A stretch of DNA of 38,378 bases, taken from NCBI GenBank assembly GCA_035626155.1, contig DASPOF010000016.1, forward strand, positions 1 to 38,378. Reading direction: 5' to 3'. The translations under genes were made by a program, and so were the position numbers. The notes under the pieces were generated by a model that saw only the letters and a list, made by a program, of their open reading frames with translations, searched no databases and had not been told where the DNA came from. The stretch is from DASPOF01 sp035626155 (GTDB taxonomy: Bacteria > Desulfobacterota > Binatia > Binatales > Binataceae). This document shows positions 17,934 through 25,565 of this stretch, piece after piece. Within the stretch, counting starts at the first letter, position 1, and every line of letters begins with the position of its first letter.

Positions 17934-18758
17934 TTACTTCTTGCTGGCGGTCACGATGATCGGGGCGCCGGGGCCGGCCTTGAGGCGCTCGGCCGCGTTT
18001 CCGTCGCGGACGGCAATTTCCAGGAGCTCGAAACTTCCGAAAGTCGCTACAGAAGCACCTGTGGGCGCGTCGCCGTACGTCCCGCGTATCTCCATCGCGG
18101 CGCCACGATCGATCCTAACCCAAACTCTTGATTCGGGGAAAGTAGCTTTCAGGCTCGCGATTATTTCGCGCCCGATATTGGTCACGAGATTCCCGAAGCC
18201 ATCGACGTAGATGACCTCGCCGCGGATTTGGCGTCCCGATACCGCCGGCTTGGGCAATTCCAGCCGCGCGATTTCGGCGAGCCTCGGACCGAGCGCGCCA
18301 ATCGGCGCGCCGCGCCATAGCCATGCCGCCGCAGGCGCGAAAATGTCGCGGCCGTGAAAAGTCGCACTCACCGTTTCCAGCCGATAGCGCCGCGACGAGA
18401 TGTGCACCGCGCGCGCGATGCCCGCGTCCTCGGCCGCGAGCCAAAGCAGCCCGTTGTCGGGACCGACCAGCCGCGCCCCCGCCCGCGTCTCGATCGCGAT
18501 CGGCAGCCGCGCGGTGCCCACCCCCGGATCGACCACCGCGAGGAAAATCGTTTTCGGCGGGAAGTAGCGCCAGCTCTCCCGGAGCGCGAGCGCGCCGGCG
18601 ACGATCGACTGCGCCGGGATGCCGTGCGTGATGTCGATAATCTGCGCGCCCGGCGCGATCGCCGCGATTACGCCCTTGATCGCGCCGGCGTAATGGTCGC
18701 GGTAGCCGAAGTCGGTGAGAATCGCGATCGGCGGCTTCGCGCGCCGAGCCTGCGCCAT
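17934..18758 (-). CDS. SAM hydrolase (S-adenosyl-L-methionine hydroxide adenosyltransferase, DUF62)
   Basis: The 274-residue protein matches the DUF62 family: ILTDFGYRDHYAGAIKGVI, VVDPGVGTARLPIAIET, LVGPDNGLL, TFHGRDIFAPAAA and YVDGFGNLVTNI. The Asp-Arg-His set used to activate water is present (Asp and Arg in DPGVGTAR, His in FHGRD). The enzyme splits SAM to adenosine and methionine. It is two-domain, of typical length and probably cytoplasmic. It lies 5 bp after the conserved unknown protein and 3 bp before the M50 gene. Confidence 0.93.
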   Translation of the reverse strand: MAQARRAKPPIAILTDFGYRDHYAGAIKGVIAAIAPGAQIIDITHGIPAQSIVAGALALRESWRYFPPKTIFLAVVDPGVGTARLPIAIETRAGARLVGPDNGLLWLAAEDAGIARAVHISSRRYRLETVSATFHGRDIFAPAAAWLWRGAPIGALGPRLAEIARLELPKPAVSGRQIRGEVIYVDGFGNLVTNIGREIIASLKATFPESRVWVRIDRGAAMEIRGTYGDAPTGASVATFGSFELLEIAVRDGNAAERLKAGPGAPIIVTASKK

Positions 18759-18763
18759 CGCCG

Positions 18764-19759
18764 TCAGCCCGCTGCGCCCGGACGCCGCGCGAGCGCCTCG
18801 CGGATGGCCGCGGCCAGCAGCGGGAACATCACCTCGTGATGACCGGTCAGGATCATTCTCCGCCCGCCGCCCTGAGTCGGGCGTTCGACCACGTTCACCC
18901 GCGGCCGATACTGGCGGATGAAATCCATGTCCGCGGCGGTGAAGCCGGACACGCGCCGTCCAAGATTGCGCGCGAGATTGAGCGCCTTCAGAAACACCTC
19001 CGGCATGACCACTGCCGAGCCCAGGTTCACCACCACGCCGCGCGACAATCGCGAGACGACCGCCGCGAGCCGATGGAAATCGTTCATCGTGGCCGCGCCG
19101 ATCGCAGCGCCATCGGCGTCCGGATGCATATGGATGATGTCGGAGCCGATCGCGACGTGAACGGTGGCGGGCGCGCCCGCGCGGTGTGCGGCCGCGAAGA
19201 TGCTCGTGTCGCGGAACTTAAGATGCGCGCGCAAAATCTCGCGCCCCACGATCTCGCCGAGTCCCTTCTTCTCGTCAGCCGCGATTCTGGCCGCGCGGTT
19301 CAGAAACGCGCCGGTCTCCTCAGCCATCCCGAAGCTTCCTTCCGCCAACCCCTCGCCGACATCTTCGGACGTGCGCCCGGCGAAGGCGAGTTCGAAATCG
19401 TGGATAATCGCCGCGCCGTTGGTCGCGATCGCACCGATGATCCCGTCGCGGATCAAAGAACAGATGAGCGGGCCGAGGCCGACTTTGAGCGGATGCGCTC
19501 CGCACATGAGGAGCACGAGGCGCCGCCCGCGATGCGCCGCCGCGATATCGCGCGCGAGCAGGCGGAGGTCGCGCGCCGCGAGCACGTCGGGCATCGAGTC
19601 GAGAAACCGGCGCATCGTAGCGCCCGCGCCAACCGGTGCCGCGAACTGACTGCGCTTGACCAGGCGCGAGAGTGTGGCGAGTTTCCTCGTGCGCGCGCGG
19701 CGCGGGTCGATGGGCGCGATTTTGAGCGCGGGGCGGTCGGGCTTTGGGCGTCGGCGCAC
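18764..19759 (-). CDS. Conserved protein of unknown function with a possible deoxyhypusine-synthase-like fold
   Basis: The 331-residue protein has strongly patterned segments: LVLLMCGAHPLKVGLGPLICSL, IGAIATNGAAIIHDFELAFAG, and VHVAIGSDIIHMHPDADGAA with His-x-His, then VVNLGSAVVMPEVFLKALN and LTGHHEVMFPLLAAAI. From memory this resembles an uncharacterised family in Geobacter-like bacteria; the ATNGAAIIHDFE part recalls the NAD-site region of deoxyhypusine synthase, but the catalytic Lys region is not recognisable, so this is weak. The GTG at 19759 is preferred over a far upstream TTG. It is the first gene of the leftward operon. Confidence 0.7.
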   Translation of the reverse strand: MRRRPKPDRPALKIAPIDPRRARTRKLATLSRLVKRSQFAAPVGAGATMRRFLDSMPDVLAARDLRLLARDIAAAHRGRRLVLLMCGAHPLKVGLGPLICSLIRDGIIGAIATNGAAIIHDFELAFAGRTSEDVGEGLAEGSFGMAEETGAFLNRAARIAADEKKGLGEIVGREILRAHLKFRDTSIFAAAHRAGAPATVHVAIGSDIIHMHPDADGAAIGAATMNDFHRLAAVVSRLSRGVVVNLGSAVVMPEVFLKALNLARNLGRRVSGFTAADMDFIRQYRPRVNVVERPTQGGGRRMILTGHHEVMFPLLAAAIREALARRPGAAG

Positions 19760-19837
19760 GCCGACTAAGCTAGCCGATGGAGATCGCCGCGCCAACTGCG
19801 GGTGCGCCCGCGCTCGCGCGCCAGCGGCGGGGTTCAA

Positions 19838-19866
19838 TTGACAGTGGGGGGCACCGGACTTAGACT
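19838..19866 (+). promoter_or_regulatory. Strong sigma70-type promoter of the tRNA-Gly gene
   Basis: TTGACA and TAGACT are separated by exactly 17 bp; transcription would start only a few bases before the mature tRNA 5' end at 19877. This is the best consensus promoter I found in the window. Confidence 0.8.
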
Positions 19867-19876
19867 TCGCGATTGG

Positions 19877-19951
<75 letters not shown>

Positions 19952-20055
19952 AAAAAATCGAGAGATTCTTCGAGCTCAGCCTCCGCCAGGGCTCCGCGCG
20001 CTTTCCCCCGGATTCTCTGGTACGATGGAGTGACCTCTGCGCGGCGAGGTGCGAG

Positions 20056-20298
20056 ATGGAAGTGTTCCCCGGCATTTCGATGGACCCGAAAATCCGGTTC
20101 GGAAAGCCATGTCTGGCAGGGACCCGGATGGATGTCGCGACGGTCCTCGCGGAACTCGCGTCGGGTTCTTCGCTGGAGGAGGTTGCATCCGAGTACCAGC
20201 TTACACGCGAACAGATCTCCGCCGCTCTTCGATATGCGGCGCACGTGGCCGCGCACCTGCCTCCGGCAGTCGCACCGGATGAAAATCCTCCTCGATGA
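20056..20298 (+). CDS. DUF433 antitoxin-like protein
   Basis: The 80-residue protein matches DUF433: ISMDPKIRFGKPCLAGTRMD then VATVLAELASGSSLEEVASEYQ and LTREQISAALRYAAHVA, a small winged-helix or HTH-like domain. DUF433 proteins pair with DUF5615 PIN-like proteins as VapBC-like toxin-antitoxin modules, and such a gene follows with a 20-base overlap. The ATG is preceded by GAGGTG. It lies about 100 bp after the tRNA-Gly gene, between two copies of the tRNA 3' half. Confidence 0.88.
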   Translation: MEVFPGISMDPKIRFGKPCLAGTRMDVATVLAELASGSSLEEVASEYQLTREQISAALRYAAHVAAHLPPAVAPDENPPR

Positions 20299-20638
20299 GA
20301 ACTTTCCGCTTGCCCTGGTGCGGAAGCTGCGCGAAGAGGGGCGGGAAGTCGAACACATCATTCTGCTTGGATTGAGAGGCCTGCCCGACATCGACATCGT
20401 CGAGCGCCTCACTGCAGAAGAGATCCTGTTTCTCACCCACGACGAGGACTTTCTCGATGTTCCTCTGACACGCTCTGTGGTCATACTCTCGCGCGTGAGT
20501 CAGACGCTGCCGCTTAGGATCCGCCTGGACCTGTGGCTCCAGGCGATCCGTGCGTATTTCTCGCGCCAGTGGAGCGAGAGACGGTTCGAGGTTCACGATG
20601 ACGGCAAACTCCTTCCTTGGACGGTCATCGAGGGCTAG
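20279..20638 (+). CDS. DUF5615 PIN-like toxin
   Basis: The 119-residue protein begins MKILLDENFPLALVRKLREEG, the DUF5615 signature with the first PIN-type acidic residues (D6, E7). LPDIDIVERLTAEEILFLTH and DEDFLD supply the remaining acidic positions. The family is thought to act as an RNase toxin neutralised by the DUF433 partner. ATG lies inside the end of the antitoxin gene, so translation is coupled. The module forms nearly the whole content of the first segment between tRNA-Gly copies. Confidence 0.88.
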   Translation: MKILLDENFPLALVRKLREEGREVEHIILLGLRGLPDIDIVERLTAEEILFLTHDEDFLDVPLTRSVVILSRVSQTLPLRIRLDLWLQAIRAYFSRQWSERRFEVHDDGKLLPWTVIEG

Positions 20639-20649
20639 CGGACGAGCGG

Positions 20650-20900
20650 GAAGATCTCCTTCTGCCAATTCTCTGGCGAACTTGCCGGAGAGCGGGGAAA
20701 TCGAGGTCACAGGCGGGAACTCGAAATTGAGAAAAGCCGCGTAGCTCAAGGATTTTCATCCTCGGGCTTCCCGGACTCTCCCGCCTCGGTATCGTCCCCA
20801 AGCTGGACGTCGCCGGTTCGACCCCGGTCGCCCGCTCCAAAAAAATCGCCACGGAGAATCGACGGCTTGTGAGGACTGGCGCGTCCCGCCGCGGCCGCTC
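20650..20900 (+). repeat. Diverged repeat, copy 1, with embedded tRNA-Gly 3' half
   Basis: About 250 bp align by eye with 23065-23314. The core 20797-20848 is identical over 52 bases to the tRNA-Gly 3' half and its short A-rich tail (19909-19960). Upstream, both copies share CTCAAGGATTTTC and CTCTCCCGCCTCGG; downstream about 50 bases align without gaps at roughly two-thirds identity. The 5' half of the tRNA is absent, so the core is an att-like fragment, not a gene. Confidence 0.8.
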
Positions 20901-21163
20901 GGACCTCGAACCCGGAACCAACACAGCTTTCCGGTTCGCCCTCGACAGCAGCGCAAGGCCGGACCGAAGAGCCGCTGGAAGAAGGCAGAATGGCTGCTTT
21001 GAGGCCGTTGCTTAAGTTTGTTGAGCACAGAAAACACCGGTCAGACCGGCCAAAACGATCGCGCCGGGCCAAATCCGCAACTTTCGCCTGCGCTAGTTTC
21101 GTGGGGCGGGTCAGATTTTTCCGCTGGAAATCGCGGTCGTTAAGACTCGTGGGGGATAGAACG

Positions 21164-21355
21164 ATGCCCAGGTGGCGCGATCTGTGGCTAGAGATTTCTG
21201 CCGACTCAGGGAAAACTCGCCATTAGATGCTCCTCGTGCGAAAGGAGGGGAGGAAAAGTTCGCCGAACTCCTTCACCGATACGGCGAGGACGGAATGATC
21301 CTGTTCAATCGCGCAAAGGCTTACGGACAACTCGGAGAGCTGCAGTGCGCGCCGG
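21164..21355 (+). pseudogene. Possible frameshifted remnant of a TPR-like protein
   Basis: A well-placed GGGGGATAG precedes ATG for MPRWRDLWLEISADSGKTRH, which stops after 20 codons. The next frame continues with GGEEKFAELLHRYGEDGMIL and FNRAKAYGQLGE, which fits one tetratricopeptide helix pair (A-x-A-Y-x-x-L-G). Joining the frames would give the start of a short TPR protein, after which the reading frame runs into the 3' end of the opposite-strand DUF1254 gene. This is pattern recognition by eye and may be chance. Confidence 0.3.
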
Positions 21356-21373
21356 CATGGAGTTTCGTTTTCG

Positions 21374-22873
21374 CTATGACTCTTGTTTCACAGCAGGCGG
21401 TTTCCAGGTTCCCTCGCCGGCGGGAAGTATCGACGGCGGCGTCTCCTTCGGCCAGTAAAGGCGCATCACCAGATAGATCGGGCCCTCAGGCGCCGGAAGC
21501 CAATTGGATTCCTTGTCGGCGCCGGGCGAGTCCTTCTGAATGTATAACGTCAGCGAGCCGTCGGCGTTCTTCTTCAACTGCGGAAGCATCGGCGAGTTCA
21601 CAAGATAGCGGTTAATCGGATTCTGGATCAGGAACTGCGTCTTGCCGTCGTACATAGTCACCGACCAGAACGCGTTCACCGGCGGGAGCTGGCCGGCGGG
21701 AAAGGTGAGAGTGTAGTTGTGCTTGCTGCCATCGAGCGGCTCGCCATTTGCCAGCCACTTCGTGATCGGATACACAGCCTCGACCGCGTCGTTGCCGTAG
21801 ATCCCGGCCTTGGCGGCGGCCGCGCGCAATAACCAGTCGCCGTGGTAGAAGTCGCGGTCGCCAAATGAGGAGCCGACGCGCCATCCATTGATGTTCTTGC
21901 CGAAGGTATTGGCCTTCTCCTCGACCTTCTTCTCGCCATCCTTCATGGCCAGGGCGATTGCGAGCTTGTGCTTGGCAGAAAGCTCTTTGAAGTCGAAGGT
22001 CTTGCCCGGACCAATGCCGATGCGAGCGAGTTTGGCGCGGATGTCTTTTTCTTCCGGCCCGGCTGGCGCGAACTGGAGAGCGAAGTCGAGGTATTCAAAG
22101 AAATTCATCTTCATGCGCAGGGCATCGATTCTGGGAAAGAGAGATTCAAAGAGGCTCTTCTTCGCAGTTTGGTCATTGAATTTGGGAAAGTTAACTGCCG
22201 GGGCCGGCGGCGGGGCCGGTTGGTGCAGATACGCCGACAGCGGCTGTACCTTATACGCGGACTGGACTTTGTCCACGTTGGGCATGTCCTCGGGATTGAA
22301 AAGCTGCGTACGATAGGCCGCCATTGAAAAGTCCGTCGAAGATCGAAAGACCTGCTTGATTCCCGACGGTGTCTCGCCCTTCCAGTTCGGCCCGACAACC
22401 ATGTAATCGCCCGCATCGTTGCCGGTAGCACGGCTCCCTATATAACCGTAGTTGAACGTGTTGCCGTCACACAGCATCACCGAGTAGTAACGACCCCTTT
22501 CGATGGCCGGTACCGAGAGCACGAAAGGTTCCGCGCGCAGGTCCATCCACAGCAGCGAGTACGGCGTGTCGCTATTGGGCGTGACGATGGCCGTGTCCTT
22601 ATAGGTAAATACGCGGCGCTCGTTGAAAATCGTGTTGAATGGCGCTTTCCACTGGCCGGAGTTGCGGTCTAGGACGTATTCGTACATGACCGCGTAGTTC
22701 ATCACGATTGGCAAACCGTAGATGAACCCCTCTTCAGCAATGGCTTTGCTCTCTGCGATGGTCGGCCATGGCTTTTCGGTCTGCTGCGCCTGCGCAGCCA
22801 CTGAATTCGCGATCATGATCGTGACTGCGAGCGTTGCCATGGCGACATTCCGGAGAATCCTTTTTCGCTGCAT
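21374..22873 (-). CDS. DUF1254/DUF1214 periplasmic protein
   Basis: The 499-residue protein has a Sec signal peptide (cut near AAQAQQ, about residue 30). The N-terminal DUF1254 domain shows AIAEEGFIYGLPIVMNYAVM and DTAIVTPNSDTPYSLLWMDL; the C-terminal DUF1214 domain shows HNYTLTFPAGQLPPVNAFWSVTMYD and DKESNWLPAPEGPIYLVMRLYWP. Length is typical. Function is not established. It is the only complete gene between the second and third copies of the tRNA-Gly 3' half, and looks like accessory cargo. Confidence 0.92.
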   Translation of the reverse strand: MQRKRILRNVAMATLAVTIMIANSVAAQAQQTEKPWPTIAESKAIAEEGFIYGLPIVMNYAVMYEYVLDRNSGQWKAPFNTIFNERRVFTYKDTAIVTPNSDTPYSLLWMDLRAEPFVLSVPAIERGRYYSVMLCDGNTFNYGYIGSRATGNDAGDYMVVGPNWKGETPSGIKQVFRSSTDFSMAAYRTQLFNPEDMPNVDKVQSAYKVQPLSAYLHQPAPPPAPAVNFPKFNDQTAKKSLFESLFPRIDALRMKMNFFEYLDFALQFAPAGPEEKDIRAKLARIGIGPGKTFDFKELSAKHKLAIALAMKDGEKKVEEKANTFGKNINGWRVGSSFGDRDFYHGDWLLRAAAAKAGIYGNDAVEAVYPITKWLANGEPLDGSKHNYTLTFPAGQLPPVNAFWSVTMYDGKTQFLIQNPINRYLVNSPMLPQLKKNADGSLTLYIQKDSPGADKESNWLPAPEGPIYLVMRLYWPKETPPSILPAGEGTWKPPAVKQES

Positions 22874-22930
22874 CGTCGTTTTTTCCTAGTCGTTGACTTC
22901 AGTTAAACAGGAATTACCCTCTTCTAACCT

Positions 22931-22947
22931 CCAATTCCATTAATTGG
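22931..22947. promoter_or_regulatory. Small dyad upstream of DUF1254 gene
   Basis: CCAATT-CCATT-AATTGG is a perfect 6-bp inverted repeat about 60 bp upstream of the DUF1254 start in an AT-richer stretch. It is the size and position of a regulator site, but no regulator is encoded nearby. Confidence 0.3.
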
Positions 22948-23064
22948 AAGGACACCTGGCCGCAAGGCTCTCGCCCCGTTTGATCCACCGCACTCATCGC
23001 CGGACCTGTCCGGTGGGTCTTGACGTCTGACGGGCCGTTCAAGCTATGGCTGGACGGTCCGGCG

Positions 23065-23314
23065 CGGAAGACTTTCTGGCATTTTTCTGTCAAAGGTGCC
23101 GGGGGAGCGGCGAAAATCGGGGTCAGGGGCGGGAAGTAGAAATTCAGAAACGCTGCGTGGCTCAAGGATTTTCGTCCTTGGGCTCCCTTGGCTCTCCCGC
23201 CTCGGATTCGTTGCCAAGCTGGACGTTGCCGGTTCGACCCCGGTCGCCCGCTCCAAAGAATCGCCGAACAGAATCATCCGTTTGCGAAGATCGGTGCGCC
23301 GCGCCGCGGCGCAC
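23065..23314 (+). repeat. Diverged repeat, copy 2, with embedded tRNA-Gly 3' half
   Basis: Partner of the repeat at 20650-20900. The core 23214-23257 matches the tRNA-Gly 3' half over 44 bases with one mismatch (GTT for GTC). It has drifted more than copy 1, including a shorter A-run after CCA, consistent with greater age. The LolA-like gene begins about 60 bp further on. Confidence 0.78.
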
Positions 23315-23317
23315 CGA
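23291..23317. repeat. Perfect 13-bp-arm palindrome
   Basis: TCGGTGCGCCGCG, one central C, then CGCGGCGCACCGA. As RNA it would fold into a very stable GC hairpin with the top pairs open. It lies 54 bp before the LolA-like start and inside the end of the second repeat; the first repeat has no such palindrome. Either a terminator stopping transcription from the island side or a protein site. Confidence 0.6.
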
Positions 23318-23370
23318 GCGTTGTCTTGCACTCCGCTGGTTAGCGGCTCACTATCTGGCGAGGGAACGGA

Positions 23371-24216
23371 ATGCTGAAGAACATCAACAGCATCGCGGTG
23401 TTCGCTCTTGTGTTAAGCGTTGCGACGCCGGGCGCCACGGCCGAGACGCGTCCATCCGTTTCAGATTTGCTGGCGCAGGTCCAGGCCACGTATGACAAGA
23501 TGCAGAGCTACTCGTCGGCGGGCGACGTTACATCGAATACCACTATACCTGGGTTCGCACAGCAAGAGCTTCATTCTACCTTCTCAATCAAGCTAGCACG
23601 GCCTGATCTGTACCGGATCGAATGGGAGATGCCGACCATGATGAACCGTGGGGCCGTCTGGTCTGCCGGCGACGGAAACTTCATCACGACGCCCATGCAG
23701 GCAAGCCCGACCCAGATGAAGGATATGTCGATGGCGTTGGGGATGGCGACCGGAATATCGGGGGGAGCGGCGAACACTATACCCTCCATCTTCTTTCGCC
23801 TGAACAGCAACAGCCTCAAGCGCTCCAAGGACGCCGCGTTTGGACCTGACGCTGCCATCGATGGAGACCCATGCTACGTCATAACGAAAAAAGCGGGCAC
23901 GATCCGGACGACCATGTGGATCTCCGAGAAATCAAAGCTGATCCGGCAGATAAGAGATGACTCCACCGGCCCGACGAGAATGCCGGAAATGACCGACAAC
24001 CAGTTAAGTGAGGTCCTCCAATCGATGGGCCAGAAACCAACCGCTGAGGGGATCAAGAGCATGCGGGCGATGATGGCTGCCCAGCAGGCCTGGATGAACG
24101 TAGGAGCGACGACAGTCCGCATTGAGGCGCAGCGCCAGGTCGTGGTGAACGCCACCTTGCGAAAAGCTGATTTCGCCACGAAGATCGCTCCCGCAGAGAA
24201 AGGCCCCCCTCGCTAA
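23371..24216 (+). CDS. LolA-like (DUF2092-type) periplasmic lipoprotein-carrier-fold protein
   Basis: The 281-residue protein has a signal peptide cut after GATA (about residue 24). The mature part has the LolA/LolB half-barrel pattern: LAQVQATYDKMQSYSSAGDV, STFSIKLARPDLYRIEW, AGDGNFITTP, DGDPCYVITKK and TTMWISEKSKLIRQI. Similar proteins are annotated as outer-membrane lipoprotein carriers or DUF2092. It may bind a lipid or lipoprotein in the periplasm. GAGGGA precedes the ATG. A methyltransferase gene begins 2 bp after its stop. Confidence 0.78.
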   Translation: MLKNINSIAVFALVLSVATPGATAETRPSVSDLLAQVQATYDKMQSYSSAGDVTSNTTIPGFAQQELHSTFSIKLARPDLYRIEWEMPTMMNRGAVWSAGDGNFITTPMQASPTQMKDMSMALGMATGISGGAANTIPSIFFRLNSNSLKRSKDAAFGPDAAIDGDPCYVITKKAGTIRTTMWISEKSKLIRQIRDDSTGPTRMPEMTDNQLSEVLQSMGQKPTAEGIKSMRAMMAAQQAWMNVGATTVRIEAQRQVVVNATLRKADFATKIAPAEKGPPR

Positions 24217-24218
24217 AG

Positions 24219-24848
24219 ATGGACAACCAGGAACGCCACGGCGTCTTGATGCACGGGTTGGGCCGCTGGCTCGTGTACAGCAGGCCGCGGGCGTGGCTCG
24301 GGATGACGGTCGAGATCCCCGGCCTCCTGCGCGGCGTCGATCTTCCTCGCGGGGCCGTATGCCTCGACATCGCAACCGGCCTTGGATGGGCCAGCGCGGG
24401 AATCGCGCGCGCCGAACCCTCCGCCCGAATCGTCTCGCTCGACTACGATCGCACCATCCTGCCGCGCACGCGCGAGTACTTGCGCGCGCACGGGGCGGCG
24501 GCCAACGCCGCGCTATGCCAGGGCGACGGAAAGCGTTTGCCGTTTCGCACCGGCGCGTTCGACCTCGTGGTTTGCCTCTACGGGCTCCATCATGTTCGCG
24601 GCTATCTCGACGCGCTGCGCGAGATCGCCCGCGTGCTCAAGCCGGCCGGCGCCTTCGCGCTGATCGATCTGATCAGAAAGCCGGGCAGTCCGCCACGCGC
24701 ACATGATGGGACCGAGGTCCTGACGCGCGAGGAGCTGGACGGGATGCTTCGCGAGGCCGGCTTCGAAACGGTGACGTCCCGCGCGTCGTTTGGAAGGGTG
24801 AGAGCGGTCGTGCGCAGGACGGATGCCCACGCACGCCGCTCTCACTGA
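24219..24848 (+). CDS. Class I SAM-dependent methyltransferase (UbiE/type 11-like)
   Basis: The 209-residue protein shows SAM motif I VCLDIATGLGWASAGIA, motif II acidic end IVSLDYDRTIL, GDGKRLPFRTGAFDLVVCLY and LREIARVLKPAGAFALIDLI, the order of type 11 methyltransferases. It begins 2 bp after the LolA-like stop, so the two are probably cotranscribed. Substrate is not predictable; small molecule is most likely. Cytoplasmic. Confidence 0.88.
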   Translation: MDNQERHGVLMHGLGRWLVYSRPRAWLGMTVEIPGLLRGVDLPRGAVCLDIATGLGWASAGIARAEPSARIVSLDYDRTILPRTREYLRAHGAAANAALCQGDGKRLPFRTGAFDLVVCLYGLHHVRGYLDALREIARVLKPAGAFALIDLIRKPGSPPRAHDGTEVLTREELDGMLREAGFETVTSRASFGRVRAVVRRTDAHARRSH

Positions 24849-24873
24849 CTTCGGCCGGTTTCGCTCCCGATCG

Positions 24874-24895
24874 CGCCGGAGGCCGGTTTCCGGCG
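24874..24895. terminator. Stem-loop between convergent genes
   Basis: Seven-bp perfect arms CGCCGGA / TCCGGCG with an 8-base loop lie in the 68-bp gap between the convergent methyltransferase and molybdopterin-fold genes. It could serve both strands as a terminator, though no T-run is present. Confidence 0.4.
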
Positions 24896-24916
24896 TCGGG
24901 AACCCGAACCGCCTTG

Positions 24917-25453
24917 CTAGCTAGTTGGTCCCGCGGTTTCTTCAATCACTTCGATGTTGGAGACGTTCGTTATCCAGCGCGCACCGCTCTTGTCCGATGG
25001 GACTACAATCTGGGCAAATCCCTGCGGGCCGAGATCCTGGCCGCTGCGCTGGTAGGCGACAATCACCTGATGGGGGCTGCCACCGGCCGTCGGGTCCAAT
25101 TCGCCGATTGAAAAGACGGCGCGCTCACACCAGTCGCCGGTTACCACCACGAATTTTCGATCGGAATCGTTCTTGATAGAAGGATTGTTCGCCAGCCCCG
25201 CCTTGTTGATTATCTCCCACAACAAGACCCCCGTATATTCCACGCCCGAGGTGACCGAAGTTTGCGGAGTGAATGCGGAGAGACTTGAAAGAGTGAAGCT
25301 TAGAGGGGTTTCAACTGCACCGCTCACCGTAAACGTCGGTGAGTATCCGCCGTGGCACCACGGTGCGGGCGGAGCCGCCGCGGTCTGGGCAAACGCTTGT
25401 GGTATTCCCAATAGCGACAAACCAATAGTCAATGCGGCGAGCCGTATAAACAT
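24917..25453 (-). CDS. Small secreted protein of the molybdopterin-dependent oxidoreductase fold, copy 2
   Basis: The 178-residue protein has a signal peptide (cut near AFAQ, about residue 22). The mature part follows the sulfite-oxidase-type molybdopterin domain: FTVSGAVETPLSFTLSSLSAF, YTGVLLWEIINKAGL, KFVVVTGDWCERAVFSIGEL, VIVAYQRSGQDLG and FAQIVVPSDKSGARWITNVS. The usual Mo-ligating Cys after the second strand (CAGN-like) is not seen; a Cys sits instead in GDWC. GGGAG before the ATG favours this start over longer versions. Paralogue of the next gene, same strand. Confidence 0.8.
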   Translation of the reverse strand: MFIRLAALTIGLSLLGIPQAFAQTAAAPPAPWCHGGYSPTFTVSGAVETPLSFTLSSLSAFTPQTSVTSGVEYTGVLLWEIINKAGLANNPSIKNDSDRKFVVVTGDWCERAVFSIGELDPTAGGSPHQVIVAYQRSGQDLGPQGFAQIVVPSDKSGARWITNVSNIEVIEETAGPTS

Positions 25454-25565
25454 AGTCATCTCCCGTCGTAAAATCGTCGTTGCAGAGTGCTGGCCAATCT
25501 GGCCGTTCATCGAACCTGCCATGAAATGCGTTTTCTCCCGGCAATGCGTGCGGTAACGCTCGCGT

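Larger units (their letters stand above)
20639..21373. other. Intergenic accessory stretch with repeat copy and gene remnant
   Basis: This 735-bp stretch between the DUF5615 gene and the DUF1254 stop holds the second copy of the tRNA-Gly 3' half within a longer diverged repeat, then about 260 bp in which I see nothing coding, then a TPR-like gene remnant. No tRNA, integrase or promoter pair was found. Confidence 0.6.
22874..23370. other. Intergenic stretch upstream of DUF1254 with dyad and repeat copy
   Basis: This 497-bp divergent gap contains a small dyad (22931-22947), the third copy of the tRNA-Gly 3' half within the second long repeat, and a 13-bp-arm palindrome (23291-23317). No open frame here has a convincing start, family match or codon pattern. 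Confidence 0.6.

Noticed and set aside
18836..19768. 310-codon open frame on the plus strand
   Set aside because: Antisense of the conserved unknown protein; composition dominated by Arg, Ala, Glu and His.
20797..20848. Second tRNA-Gly gene
   Set aside because: Only the anticodon-3' side, T arm and acceptor 3' strand are present; the D arm and acceptor 5' strand are missing, so it cannot fold as a tRNA.
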